Assembly: GCF_040581485.1 (NCBI RefSeq)
Contig: NC_090132.1
Location: 21,792,911 to 21,856,910, forward strand
Origin: Linepithema humile
Taxonomy: Eukaryota; Arthropoda; Insecta; Hymenoptera; Formicidae
Length of the DNA stretch: 64,000 bases
Reading direction: 5' to 3'
How positions within the stretch are numbered: position 1 is the first letter of the stretch; every line of letters begins with the position of its first letter. The position numbers and the translations under genes were made by a program. Positions 13,195 to 23,800 of this stretch are shown here, piece after piece. The notes under the pieces are model-generated. The model made no database searches, was not told where the DNA came from, and saw only the letters and a list, made by a program, of their open reading frames with translations.

Positions 13195-14913
13195 AACGCA
13201 AAATTAAATGCAGAATTAAACTTTACAAGTGAGCAAAATCCGAACCTGGATATAGTGTCCAAGAAGACCTACGACCAGATGCCATTGAACGAAGTGGAAC
13301 AAGTACTTCAAGCAAATCTACAAATCTTGGAAGGCATAAAAAAAGAACGTATGATGTTAATAAAGGAATTGCTGACAAAGGAACATGTCATTTGTGAGAA
13401 ACTCGGTATCAAAAAGTTTAACATCAGTACAGATGTTGTACCTACTGAGCAGGAACTCGAGAGTTTCAAGTTGTATCTACAGAAACAAGAGAACGAAAAA
13501 ATACGTTTAGAAAATGTTTTTACGGAAATACGTCATTCTATAATTGAAATGATGGATGATTTGGATATAGCTCCTTCTTCGTCATTTGAACAATTGGTTT
13601 GCGATAATCCTGAGGAGTTTGTGCTCAATAAAAACAATATGGCAAAATTGAAAGAGTTTAGAGACGAGTTAAAAACACAAGTGGAAGAAACAAAGTGCCG
13701 TGTTGAGAAAATGAAAGAAGATTTATCGGCATTGTGGAAATATCTTGATGAACCTGTCGATGTTTATCACTCCTTTCTTGAAAGACATCCTGGTTACAGC
13801 ACGAGTACAATAAATGCTTTCAATGCGGAAATAAAACGGTTGAAAGAGAAAAGAAAGGAGAATATTTTCAGATACGTTACTCAGCTCAGGTATGAATTGA
13901 TGAATTTGTGGGATTTATGCAAATACTGTGAAGCAGAAAGAAATGCATTTGCACCATTTCATTCCAATACATTCACCGAGGATCTGCTAATGTTACATGA
14001 GTTAGAAGTGGAAAAGCTACGCAAATTTTATAATGATAATCGAACAATATTTGACCTTCTGGAACAGCGCGAAAATGTTATAATTAAGATAAAAGAATTA
14101 CTTCAACGTGCAAATAATCCTGATCGCTATCACAATCGCGGAGGCCAGTTATTAATGGAAGAGAGGGAACGTAAGACGATACAAAAGAAGTTGCCCAAAA
14201 TTGAAGAAGAATTGAGGCAATTGATAAATGAATATGAAACTGTGCACAACCAGATGTTTACCATTCATGGTACATCTTTGGAAAATGTCTTAGCAGAATC
14301 TTGGGAAAATATCCATCACGAGAAGGAAACGATCAAAAAGGCGAGGAAAGAGGCAAAGGATAAATCTGTTAAGAAATCACCTTTGAACAGTTCCAAACCA
14401 GGTATGTCTCACCTCAGTATTGTTAGAACTCCACTAGGTTTATCGAAGCGTAAATTGTTCACTCCGTCTCCCAATACATCGTCAAAGAGAAACAGAAATG
14501 GCGACAGAACCAAGCCCACTGTTGTTGCATCCAAGATTAGAAGAAGTGGAAGACTTCCAAAAATTCTTATAACAAAACCGAGTAGATCTTCAAAAGGTGG
14601 ACAAAAAAGAAAGGAATCGTTGTCACCCAATAATAGTGTGGTGGATACAACATACAGTAAATTCCAAGGCCATATGACAGAGAGAGAAGAATTACACAGT
14701 TCAATGCTGCCGGACCAAATATTGAAGACCAGCAATAAATTCAATATCAACAAAACGCCAATAGTACGAACGCCCATGAAGCCGTTGAGGAAAAATCTCT
14801 CTGCTGCTACAACGCCTACCAGTAGTTCTGCGCGCAAAGCCCCGCACAGTCCCAGAATAACGAAAACTCCAAAATTAGTGCCAACTACGAATAATTTACC
14901 TTTTATTTTTTAA
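12617..14913 (+). CDS. PRC1: PRC1/Ase1/Feo-like microtubule bundling protein
   Basis: Antiparallel microtubule crosslinker of the central spindle, needed for cytokinesis. Coding exons: 12617-12851 (upstream duplicate) and one large exon 12941-14913. Including both gives 735 aa; skipping the first and starting at ATG 12961 gives 650 aa, close to human PRC1 (620 aa). The N-terminus has the dimerisation helix with IKELL-DMIAE. A coiled-coil rod follows, then the conserved spectrin/microtubule-binding stretch around NRGGQLLMEERERK at about 14135-14175, and a basic Ser/Thr-Pro-rich tail with many TP and SP sites (FTPSPNTSSKR, RTPMKPLRK) suited to CDK control. The tail is followed by an AATAAA. The absence of introns over 1.97 kb is unusual for so long a coding region. 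The family is clear; which 5' exon combination is used is not known. Confidence 0.88.
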
Positions 14914-14929
14914 AGAGAAAAAACAGGAC

Positions 14930-14935
14930 AATAAA
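14930..14935 (+). terminator. Poly(A) signal AATAAA, PRC1
   Basis: AATAAA 17 nt after the PRC1 stop; another AATAAA-like cluster follows within 30 nt. Inferred from motif and position only. Confidence 0.5.
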
Positions 14936-14978
14936 TTTTATATAAAATCTACGAAATAATAAATTTTAATTGACTTAG

Positions 14979-15115
14979 AAACGGAGGGTGGTGGTGTATA
15001 CGTTAATGGAAATATAGAGGAGATGTTGCAGAACATGGAACAGTGGGTAGGGGAGAAGAAAGTGGAAGTGAATACCACAAATTTTAATTGTATAACAAAA
15101 TGTTCTTGCTTGTAA
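14979..15115 (+). other. Possible alternative last exon or coding relic downstream of PRC1
   Basis: After a CTTAG acceptor-like site, 45 codons stay open to TAA at 15113-15115. They encode a plausible acidic/amphipathic segment (ETEGGGVYVNGNIEEMLQNM then EQWVGEKKVE). It lies 65 nt past the PRC1 stop. It could be an alternative C-terminal exon of PRC1 or decayed coding sequence. No family resemblance recognised. Confidence 0.25.
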
Positions 15116-15265
15116 GAACAATTTTAGAAGTGATTTGATTTGAATCAAGTTCTAATTGTGTTAAAAATTTGTTTTTCAGACATTTTTATCAAATGTTGTA
15201 TAGCAGTAACAAGGGTCGTATACATAACTACTCAGTAAAGTTGGAGTACAAAATCTATTGAACTA

Positions 15266-15724
15266 CTAATTTTTTAAAGTTTCAAACTATAAATTGAATT
15301 AAATACTCATCGTACATAAGAATGTAATTAAAAATTATCGCATACTTAATAATATAATAGTATAAAATCTATTAAATTACTTTCAATGTAGTATAGTCGA
15401 GATTAATTTAAGTTAAAAAGTAAAATTATTTATTAGATTAAGAAAAGCACGTTACTTTTTCATAAGATTTTTCTTTCACTGAATAGGATTAGTTCAACGC
15501 AATTCTTGTACGCAGCTAATATATTAAGTGAATTGAATATTAATAGTCAATTCAATTGATTAAATTGTTTATGCTGAAACACAACAGAAGAGTACTTTTT
15601 GCCTCACCTGTTTTTCTTTTTTCGCTGAATCTTTGTGATGTAAGTAATTTTAACTAATTTTTTTAAGTTTTAAACTGTAAATTGAATTGGATAATCATCG
15701 CACATAAAAATGTAATAAAAAATT
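15266..15724 (+). repeat. Diverged direct repeat, two ~70-bp copies
   Basis: Copies at 15266-15337 and 15654-15724 share order and most bases, for example AAATTGAATT, TCATCG and ACATAA...AATGTAAT. A second shared motif, AAAATCTATT, precedes copy A and recurs at about 15365. This suggests a local duplication of about 390 bp or two fragments of one old element. Confidence 0.7.
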
Positions 15725-16473
15725 AATTTTTTTATTAATAATAATACACATAATGATGCGTATAATATCTAGTTATCTTTTGATAATAAGCACTGGTAAA
15801 AAAACAATGTGTTCTCTTTTCCATCAAGTTTTGAACATGAAGTCATGCGCCATGAATGCTTGTCGTTATGAACCGGAGCAGATAACGGGCGGCATTTTTC
15901 AATCGCGTCGTCCACCGAGAGATCACTTTATCGGTTTTTTCGCCAATAATCCATCTCCGAAAATTATTGTGTACAAATGACGGTTGTCGTGGACCACGAA
16001 CAGCGGTAATTATAGCAGTGGTAATAGTAATTTCGGTGATTATCGCAGCAAAGGCTACAATAGAGGATATGTGATAGAAGCTGAGGCAGAGCGGAGGCGA
16101 GTTTTACGGACGCTTTTAATTAATGGTTGCATTTGTAGCATTATCCCATGATATTATATATTTATTACTACTATTTACATTATATTTAAATGTAATTTTA
16201 GTGTAAACTTACGTTCGATATTATACGATAAAAATTATGATTTGTGACATAGAAAAAGGTAGGTATTTATCTTTAAAAAATAATTTCTTATTATCCTGAT
16301 ATACTGTGAATGTGATTACACAAATAAATTATAACTAGCATATGAAAAAGAAATGTAATTACAAAAATAAACATAATGTGTGCATCGGTGTTTTTAAAGC
16401 GTGTGTTGAATATTAGATTAGGCGGCAAACACGGTTGCTTTCTTTCGATTTGTTCATTAGTGTAAAAGCCATG

Positions 16474-16490
16474 CCCCCCCCCCCCCCCCC
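16474..16490 (+). repeat. C17 homopolymer
   Basis: Seventeen consecutive C followed by AAAAGG; unusual in this AT-rich spacer and prone to length error in sequencing. Confidence 0.9.
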
Positions 16491-17290
16491 AAAAGGAACA
16501 AATTTTTAATCAGATGTAGTTCCTGAAATGCGTCGGCGTGACCGGAAACGATCGTGGTCGCGTCAGGCACATTCGCGTTGGTCAATGATAACGCGCTGTC
16601 AGGGGCTATCAGCCGTTGTCCAACGCGTGCGAGCGCCGATAGCAGCGTCGTACAACAGCGTTGTACAAGCGTCGTATGACGCCGCGGCCACCTAACGGAA
16701 GTGAACCGAGAATAGGCAAAAGGCAACATCATCGCAAACGGAGATGTCGCGGATCTATTTCCGAACACGTCGCACAAATCGGGTTCGGGGGGGACGACAG
16801 GTCGCTGGTTGACGAAAAATGGCGAGGATTCGCGCGGTGTGAGGGTGGTCGCGTCGTCGTTGCTGATTGACAGCCGCGCTCGGAATCGAAGTGGAGAGAC
16901 TAAACGGTGAAGGAGAAACAGAGAGAAATAAAGCAACGAGAGATATTTCGTACCGTCTGTCGTGTCGCGACGGAACGTCGCGCGACTGTCACTCTGAATG
17001 TTCAGAAAGGACCAAAAAAAGAGTGTTCTCGCGCGGCAGTGGTTCGGTGGTTGCGAAACGTCACGCGCGCAAATCGTAACTCGTGGCGATCGTTGACGAT
17101 CGTGTGTCCGTCCGTTTGTACAACATTTCGCGAGTGATACAAGGCGATAGTGCATCCTTGATAAGTGACGTATAATAGAGAAAACGATAATACATGGATA
17201 ATACGATGAAACATCGATAAATCATCGTTTGCAAGTACGAGGTCACTTCGTGTACCCCGCGTGAACCTTGAACGGTCGCACGCTCGAGGT

Positions 17291-17320
17291 TATAAGCAGT
17301 TATGCGTCTGACGTTCAGTT
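17291..17320 (+). promoter_or_regulatory. Candidate TATA/initiator core promoter of the JIP gene
   Basis: TATAAG at 17291 and an arthropod initiator TTCAGTT with its A at 17317, about 26 bp apart, lie about 560 bp upstream of the JIP start codon. The first coding exon is preceded by a TTTTTATAG acceptor at about 17840, so a noncoding first exon here is plausible. Position and motif only. Confidence 0.4.
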
Positions 17321-17875
17321 CGTCGATGAACGTTGATCAAGGTGGATTATCATCGAGTTGCGTTTGGCAGATCTGGCGAATAGACGGTGCTCCGACTAAT
17401 GAATTGGTCGGATTGTCGATTCAGCCTCGGATATGCGCGCTCCTCGACGCTCTTTAACGTCGCCGTCTCGTTGATTGGGATTCATTTAACTGGCTGTGAA
17501 GAGTGCAACGTAATTATATCGAGTCCAAAGAGTTGAGTAGTGTAAACAATTATTATTATACTTTATTTCTTTTTGTTTCTGTTGATTCAATATTGTAAAT
17601 TTTTTGGAGCATTTAAATTATTTTCTATGTGTATCAGTTTGGAATATATTTAAACAATTTAGCTGTTCTAACATATCAGCAGTGAATCAATATACAAACG
17701 TATATTGATATATTTTGAACCTTGACAATTCACAGTTTGGAACTGAGCCAATAAGTGATGATATTGCATCTTTAGTTTTTCATATTAATATGTTGTTATG
17801 ATACTATATAATACTATGTTTCTTTGTGTTATTTTTATAGGTATATAGATATATATACATAAAACACTGGTCAAA

Positions 17876-20800
17876 ATGGATCAAGAAACGGTCTACGGCA
17901 CACATGAGGATAGTCATGTTGTCATGTCAGAGAAAGTGCAGTCTCTGGCAGGCAGCATCTATCAAGAGTTTGAGAAGATGATAGCGAGATATGATGAGGA
18001 TGTAGTGAAAGACTTAATGCCTCTGCTAGTCAATGTATTAGAATGTCTGGATATATCCTATACTGAGAATCAAGAACGTGAAGTGGAACTAGAGCTGTTA
18101 AGAGAAGACAATGAACAACTTGTCACTCAGTATGAAAGGGAGAAACAATTGAGAAAAGCTTCGGATCAGGTGATTGTTACTTTTTTTTTTAATAAGTTGC
18201 CTTGGATCTATAAATTTATACTAATAATTGAAATAATAATGTGATTATGTCATAATGTAATATATATTTATTTATATCAGAAACTCCTCGAACTGGAAGA
18301 TGTTTCGGAAGACGAAAGAAAGGAGCTTCTGTCGAAAATTGATAGCTTGGAATCTATAGTGAGAATGCTGGAACTGAAGACCAAAAATTCACACGATCAC
18401 GGTACAATCGCCATTGGCACTTCCAGTCTACCCATTCACAGTTCTTCCCTCTACAGTAGAGTAGAAGATTTTATTTTTTTTAATCTTGTGTTATACATAT
18501 TTTTATATGTACACATTTTTGTATGTGGTCTGCGTATGTGGTTAAGAGAAATGTGTGAAAAACAGGGTGCAAGTTTATTGGTATACTATTTATCATCTTT
18601 TCTTTATTCATTACGTTATAACATTTATCATTACTTTTACATTTCATAATTTTATGTGCTTGTTTAAGGTATTATTTGTTATCTGTTGCTTTATTATAAA
18701 TATTTATTTACTTTTCTCTTTTTGACGATAAATGCTTGCTATCTCATCATGTTATTTTTTTTTTTAATTAAAAATCTCATGCTTATCGAAGTTATCTATT
18801 ATATGTTTTATTGTGAAAAGCTAACTATTTTGATTCATAAATTGTGAATTTTATTATATTAAATATTTATATTTCTCTTTAGTTGGTCGGCTTGAAGAGA
18901 AAGAAGCTGAATTGAAACGCGAGTATTCCCGGTTACATGACAGATATACAGAGTTATTTAAGACCCATGTCGATTATATGGAAAGGACCAAAATGCTGGT
19001 TGGTAGCACAGAAAGATTGGAAAGTGTATCTGCAAGCCGCGCGCCATCACGCTTACCTTCTCTTGGACTTGCTCATATGTCGCGCAGCTCCGGGCCGCTG
19101 AGCTACGGTTTTCAGAGTCTGGAAGCTAGTATAAACGCCGAAGATGTTCACGAAGATATCGTACCAAATACTGCTAACTTAAGAACCGAGATGTTGGACA
19201 GTAGTAGCGAAGCTGCTATTGAAACATCTGATAAAAGCCAATTGACTGATCAACCAGTACAAGAGAACAAGACTACAGCTATATCTAGGCGTACGTTGTA
19301 CCTGATTTGTAAATCTCTTCGATTTGTAACACAAAGTTTTAATTAAGAAAATATTTCTGTGCAGATGAAAGTCCAGAAACGGAGGTACCGCCAACTTTAA
19401 TAACGCCAACCACACCGACCGCAAGCATAGAGAAGTTGGCTACTACTCCGGGAGGTAGAAGTAGAACTGAAAGAGAGCAACGAAGTGGCAATACATTGTA
19501 TCAAGAATTAAGTTTCCAAGATGCTGATGCTCTTGGCGAAATGGACGAGGGCGCAGATATTACAGGTATTATATATTCGTATTGCAGAGATATTATTTTA
19601 AAGTGTTTTTTGCTTACAAAACTAAATCGATATGCTCGAAATTTTAGGAAGCTTAGTACATCCTGGAGAATATGCCTCCTCAGGTGTGTTTATATATATA
19701 TTTATGACACGCATATAATCACGATCTTTGTAAATATATTCGTTTATTCATCCATTCTCCAAATTAACAATTTTCTAATCATTTATATTTGTGTTTCATT
19801 GTTTGCTTCCGCGTTCTATAATGGCTCGTGGCTCGTATACTTCCAACGCATCGTATAACACTAACTTACCATGCAGTCAATGACAACTTCTTTGGTAAGA
19901 CATATACCATTAATAATATTCTTTTTTTATATGATAAACATTTTTTCCAATAATTATCATCATATTTATATCTATTGATAAAATTGTTATTGCTAAATAT
20001 ACTTTTTATATAATAATCAGTTATCAATAAAATTTGCAATTAAAATAGATATGTATTATCTATTGCAAAGCGTTTCTTTTAATTCTTTGCTTATGCATAT
20101 GATATTAAAATTTTAAATTATATTCGATATATTTTGAATTTTTACTGGTTTGTCGGTATTTTAACACATTTATCTATTTTTTATAGGTATGGGAAAAGAA
20201 GTAGAAAATCTCATTATGGAGAATAATGAATTGCTAGCAACAAAGTAAGTTCTTCATTTAATACAATAATATATTTAATACAATAATGGTTAGCATTAAA
20301 TATTTTTGTTTTTTTAGGAATGCGCTTAACGTTGTCAAGGATGATTTAATTGTTAAAGTGGATGAATTAACTAGGTAAGTCATGATTAAATTCTTTTTTT
20401 TTGCAACACTGATAAATATTTGATATTTAACTTATGTTTAACTAATATTTAATTAATATTTCAGTGAGCAAGAAATATTACGTGAAGAAGTTCGAGGCTT
20501 ACAGCAAGCGCGGGAACGATTGCGGCAACGAGTCGCCGCTCTCGAGGAAGAATTGAAGAAAGTTAAGGAAGAGGCGGAAGCGGCAGCTAAAGCGACAAAG
20601 AGTGACGATGAAGAAGACGTGCCTCTGTCTCAGAGGAAGCGATTCACGCGAGTGGAGATGGCGAGGGTGCTCATGGAGCGAAATCAATACAAGGAACGGT
20701 TTATGGAACTTCAAGAGGCGGTGAGGTGGACGGAAATGATTAGAGCCAGCAAGACCGATCCTTCCAGTATCTCGGGTGGCAAAGGTTCGGTGTGGAAGTT

Positions 20801-23800
20801 GTACGTATCTGTCGATATATCCATTGAATAAAAATAAAAGGAAGTGAAAAGAAAGAAGATTAATTCGTTCGTTTCCAGTTTTAGCAATCTCTTCACAGGC
20901 CCGGCTGATCGGGGGACATTAGTGCGTTCCGCGCACACGCTACCGCATGTGCGGTACAGCGCACCATCGAATCAGGTCGTTCCAGCGCCGCCCTTGGATG
21001 CCATGCGTAGACGTACGTTGAAAAGTCGCCAAGACTTTCTCGACCAAGGAGACACCATGTGAGAAATCAATCAAATTTTACTACATGCACGTAGATATAT
21101 ATATATATATACATATATATTACATCGACTTTACACATCGAGACCTGCATATTTTTAATTTATCAATTAGATCGAACTTCTGTTTTTTCTTTATCATTTT
21201 ACGCTTTCTTCTTTTAATTATTTCATCCATTTCAACAACTAAAGATCATGCTTCACAACATTATATATATATATATTAATACGTTTTTACAAAGGAATAC
21301 CTAATGTTCGATTGTTAATATATTTGATGAATCTGTGTTCACTATTTCGTAAGGTAAACGTCTCTCGAAAATGCACAATTTTGTATGCAAGTCACGATTG
21401 AATAATTTTACTCTGATACTTTTATCATCGAAATTTAAGTGAAGAACATACGATAAAGGTAATACGTTTTTATAGTCCACATGGGGTAAATTATGCAAAC
21501 AGTTTAGTATAACTTTGTGAATTGCTCATCTTTGCAGATTAGAACCCTCTTTGGTCAGTTGGGATCCGTAATCTATGTCATGATTCACGGTATTAGTCTC
21601 AATTGCACTAAAGAGATGTGAGTCCTTTCTGAATTATTTAGCTTATTGATTGATGAAGGGTTTGCGTGCATTAATGCAATGTATTTATTAACCAGTCTTT
21701 GCTCATTTTACGATTTATTTGATTTTAACAAGTACCTAAAGAACAAAATTTGGCTTTAGTCGTATCATCTCAAAGTAATGTATTGTTTTGGTATATGTAA
21801 AAAAATTTTTTTTTTTTTAATTTTATTTTATTTCGGTTGTCATATCTCTATTTTTACTTTGACGTTTCTCACTCCCGAAGATCCGTTAAATATCAAGTTT
21901 TAGCATGATTTGTGTATTATACAATGATGATGTATACATCGCTCATAAGGGTGCAAGAATTGCACTAATTAAGTCACTAGATAGATCATCAATTTTTCAA
22001 TAATGTTCGAAGAGAAAGACATCATTTTGTAAATACGAATTTGTACAATTTTTGGAAAAATAATAATATACGATCATTATTGATCGAAAGAAATAAATGA
22101 AGTTTTGATTACGTTATAAACTTGGTCTTTATTTCACTCTTGTTACTGCGCTTTTGGTCTTTTTGTTGTTCGGATTACGTCCTTGCCTCTCCCTCGTGGC
22201 GTTGTCAAGAGATACCTGGTTTTTCTGGCTTCGGGTGGGGTGCTTATTGGTCAGCAGGTAAATCTGTTCCGCTCTACTTCTAACTTGTTCGCTTCAACAG
22301 ACTCTAAGAAGTACGATAGCCTATAGATATATCTACACCCTATCCGTACCCTGTGTGTTAACAAATTCGTGAGAATTTGGTTTGTTAATTGGTCGGCTGT
22401 AAATTAATGAAGATGGAACCAAATGATCGAAGGATATGTGTGGTGAAATGGATGATCGGACAAACAGTCAACAATTACAGTTTGCTGTTTACTAACTTGG
22501 AAAAGATAGTTTCCAACAATCTTGCCCCTTCTCGTTCAAAGCTCACGAGCGATAATTAATGTACTATTTGTGTCATCTTTGCAGATCATCCGAAAAACTC
22601 GTAGCAAGACGCGCAAGCGAGCGGAGAGAGCAGTATCGTCAGGTGCGAGCACACGTGAAGAAGGAGGATGGTCGTCTGCAAGCTTATGGCTGGAGTTTAC
22701 CGGGAAAACCAAGCGCTCCCGTCAGGCAACCTCCCGTCCCAGTCCCGGTGTACTGTCGACCTTTGCAAGAAACCGAGCCGGGCATGAAGGTACGTATTGC
22801 ATTTTTTTTTTTTTTTTTTTTTCCGAGATAAGAAGAAATTGAGATAAGCGAAATGTTGTTTTTCTCAGATATGGTGCGGCGCTGGTGTAAATCTGAGCGG
22901 CGGTAAAACGCGCGACGGCGGATGCATGGTCGGCGGAAGTGTGTTTTACGCTGCCGAAGCTCAGGAGACGAGCAATAACGCGAAGGCAGAGGCCGAAGAC
23001 GCCGTCGAGCATCTGGACAAGGAGCTCCAGGAGAACGAGAACCGACGGCTCGAGGCAGAACGGTGGGAGCAGCAGCTCAGCTCGCTCGTCTGGATCTGCA
23101 CCTCGACGCAGAAGATGTCCAAGGTTACTGTGATAGATGCGAACAATCCGGCGGACATTCTGGAGGTGTTCAACGTTTGTCAGGGACACTTGCTGTGCAT
23201 CGCGAGCGTGCCCGGTGCGAAAGAGAGCGATTACGCGCAATCGTCGAACGAGAACTCGATCCGCAACTCGGCGAACGGCACGGCGAACGACAGCGAGAAC
23301 AATAACGGCGCCTGCGAGGATGTCACGAACGCGAACGAAAGCGCCGAGCAGAATAGCGAAAAGAATCAAGACGCTGAAGCCGCCGTTGAGAAAAATAAGA
23401 ATGAATCTGACAATCAGTCAGAGGATCAGACAAATGAGAATACTGAGAAGGCTGCCGAGACGGATCAGAATGAACCTCAGAGTCTGGAAAGTGTGGACAG
23501 CGAAACCGCGAATTTGGGAAAAGTACACTTCATACGGTGCGGTGCCGAAGCTTATCCTTCGCGATTGAATGACAAGGATACCGTGAACGAAGAAGCGAAG
23601 GAGGAAGTGCAAGAGACACCCATCGAGAAGATGTCATCTGTACAACCAACTATGTGGCTTGGGGCTCAAAATGGTGCAGTTTTCGTTCATTCAGCCGTTG
23701 CCAAGTGGTCAGTGTGCTTGCATTCTGTGAAGCTAAGGGATGCAGCATTAGCAATTGTGTACGTGATCTTTTGAATAGTAAGAATCATGGTGCAAAAGAA

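Larger units (their letters stand above)
15116..17289. other. Spacer between PRC1 and JIP gene
   Basis: AT-rich to about 16.4 kb, containing a diverged direct repeat (15266-15337 and 15654-15724) and a C17 run. From 16.5 to 17.3 kb the composition shifts to CpG-rich, as expected for a promoter or leader. Long open frames on both strands there look like products of GC content rather than genes. A weak Gly/Asn/Tyr-rich relic is described in the findings. Confidence 0.55.

Noticed and set aside
16457..17155. 232-codon open frame on the minus strand upstream of the JIP gene
   Set aside because: It lies in a CpG-rich leader/promoter area, ends in the C17 run, has low-complexity Arg/Ser composition and no recognisable domain; overlapping open frames on the plus strand are equally long.
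22722..23369. 215-codon minus-strand frame
   Set aside because: Antisense shadow of the JIP exon 22869-23758, whose plus-strand frame matches the JIP family.
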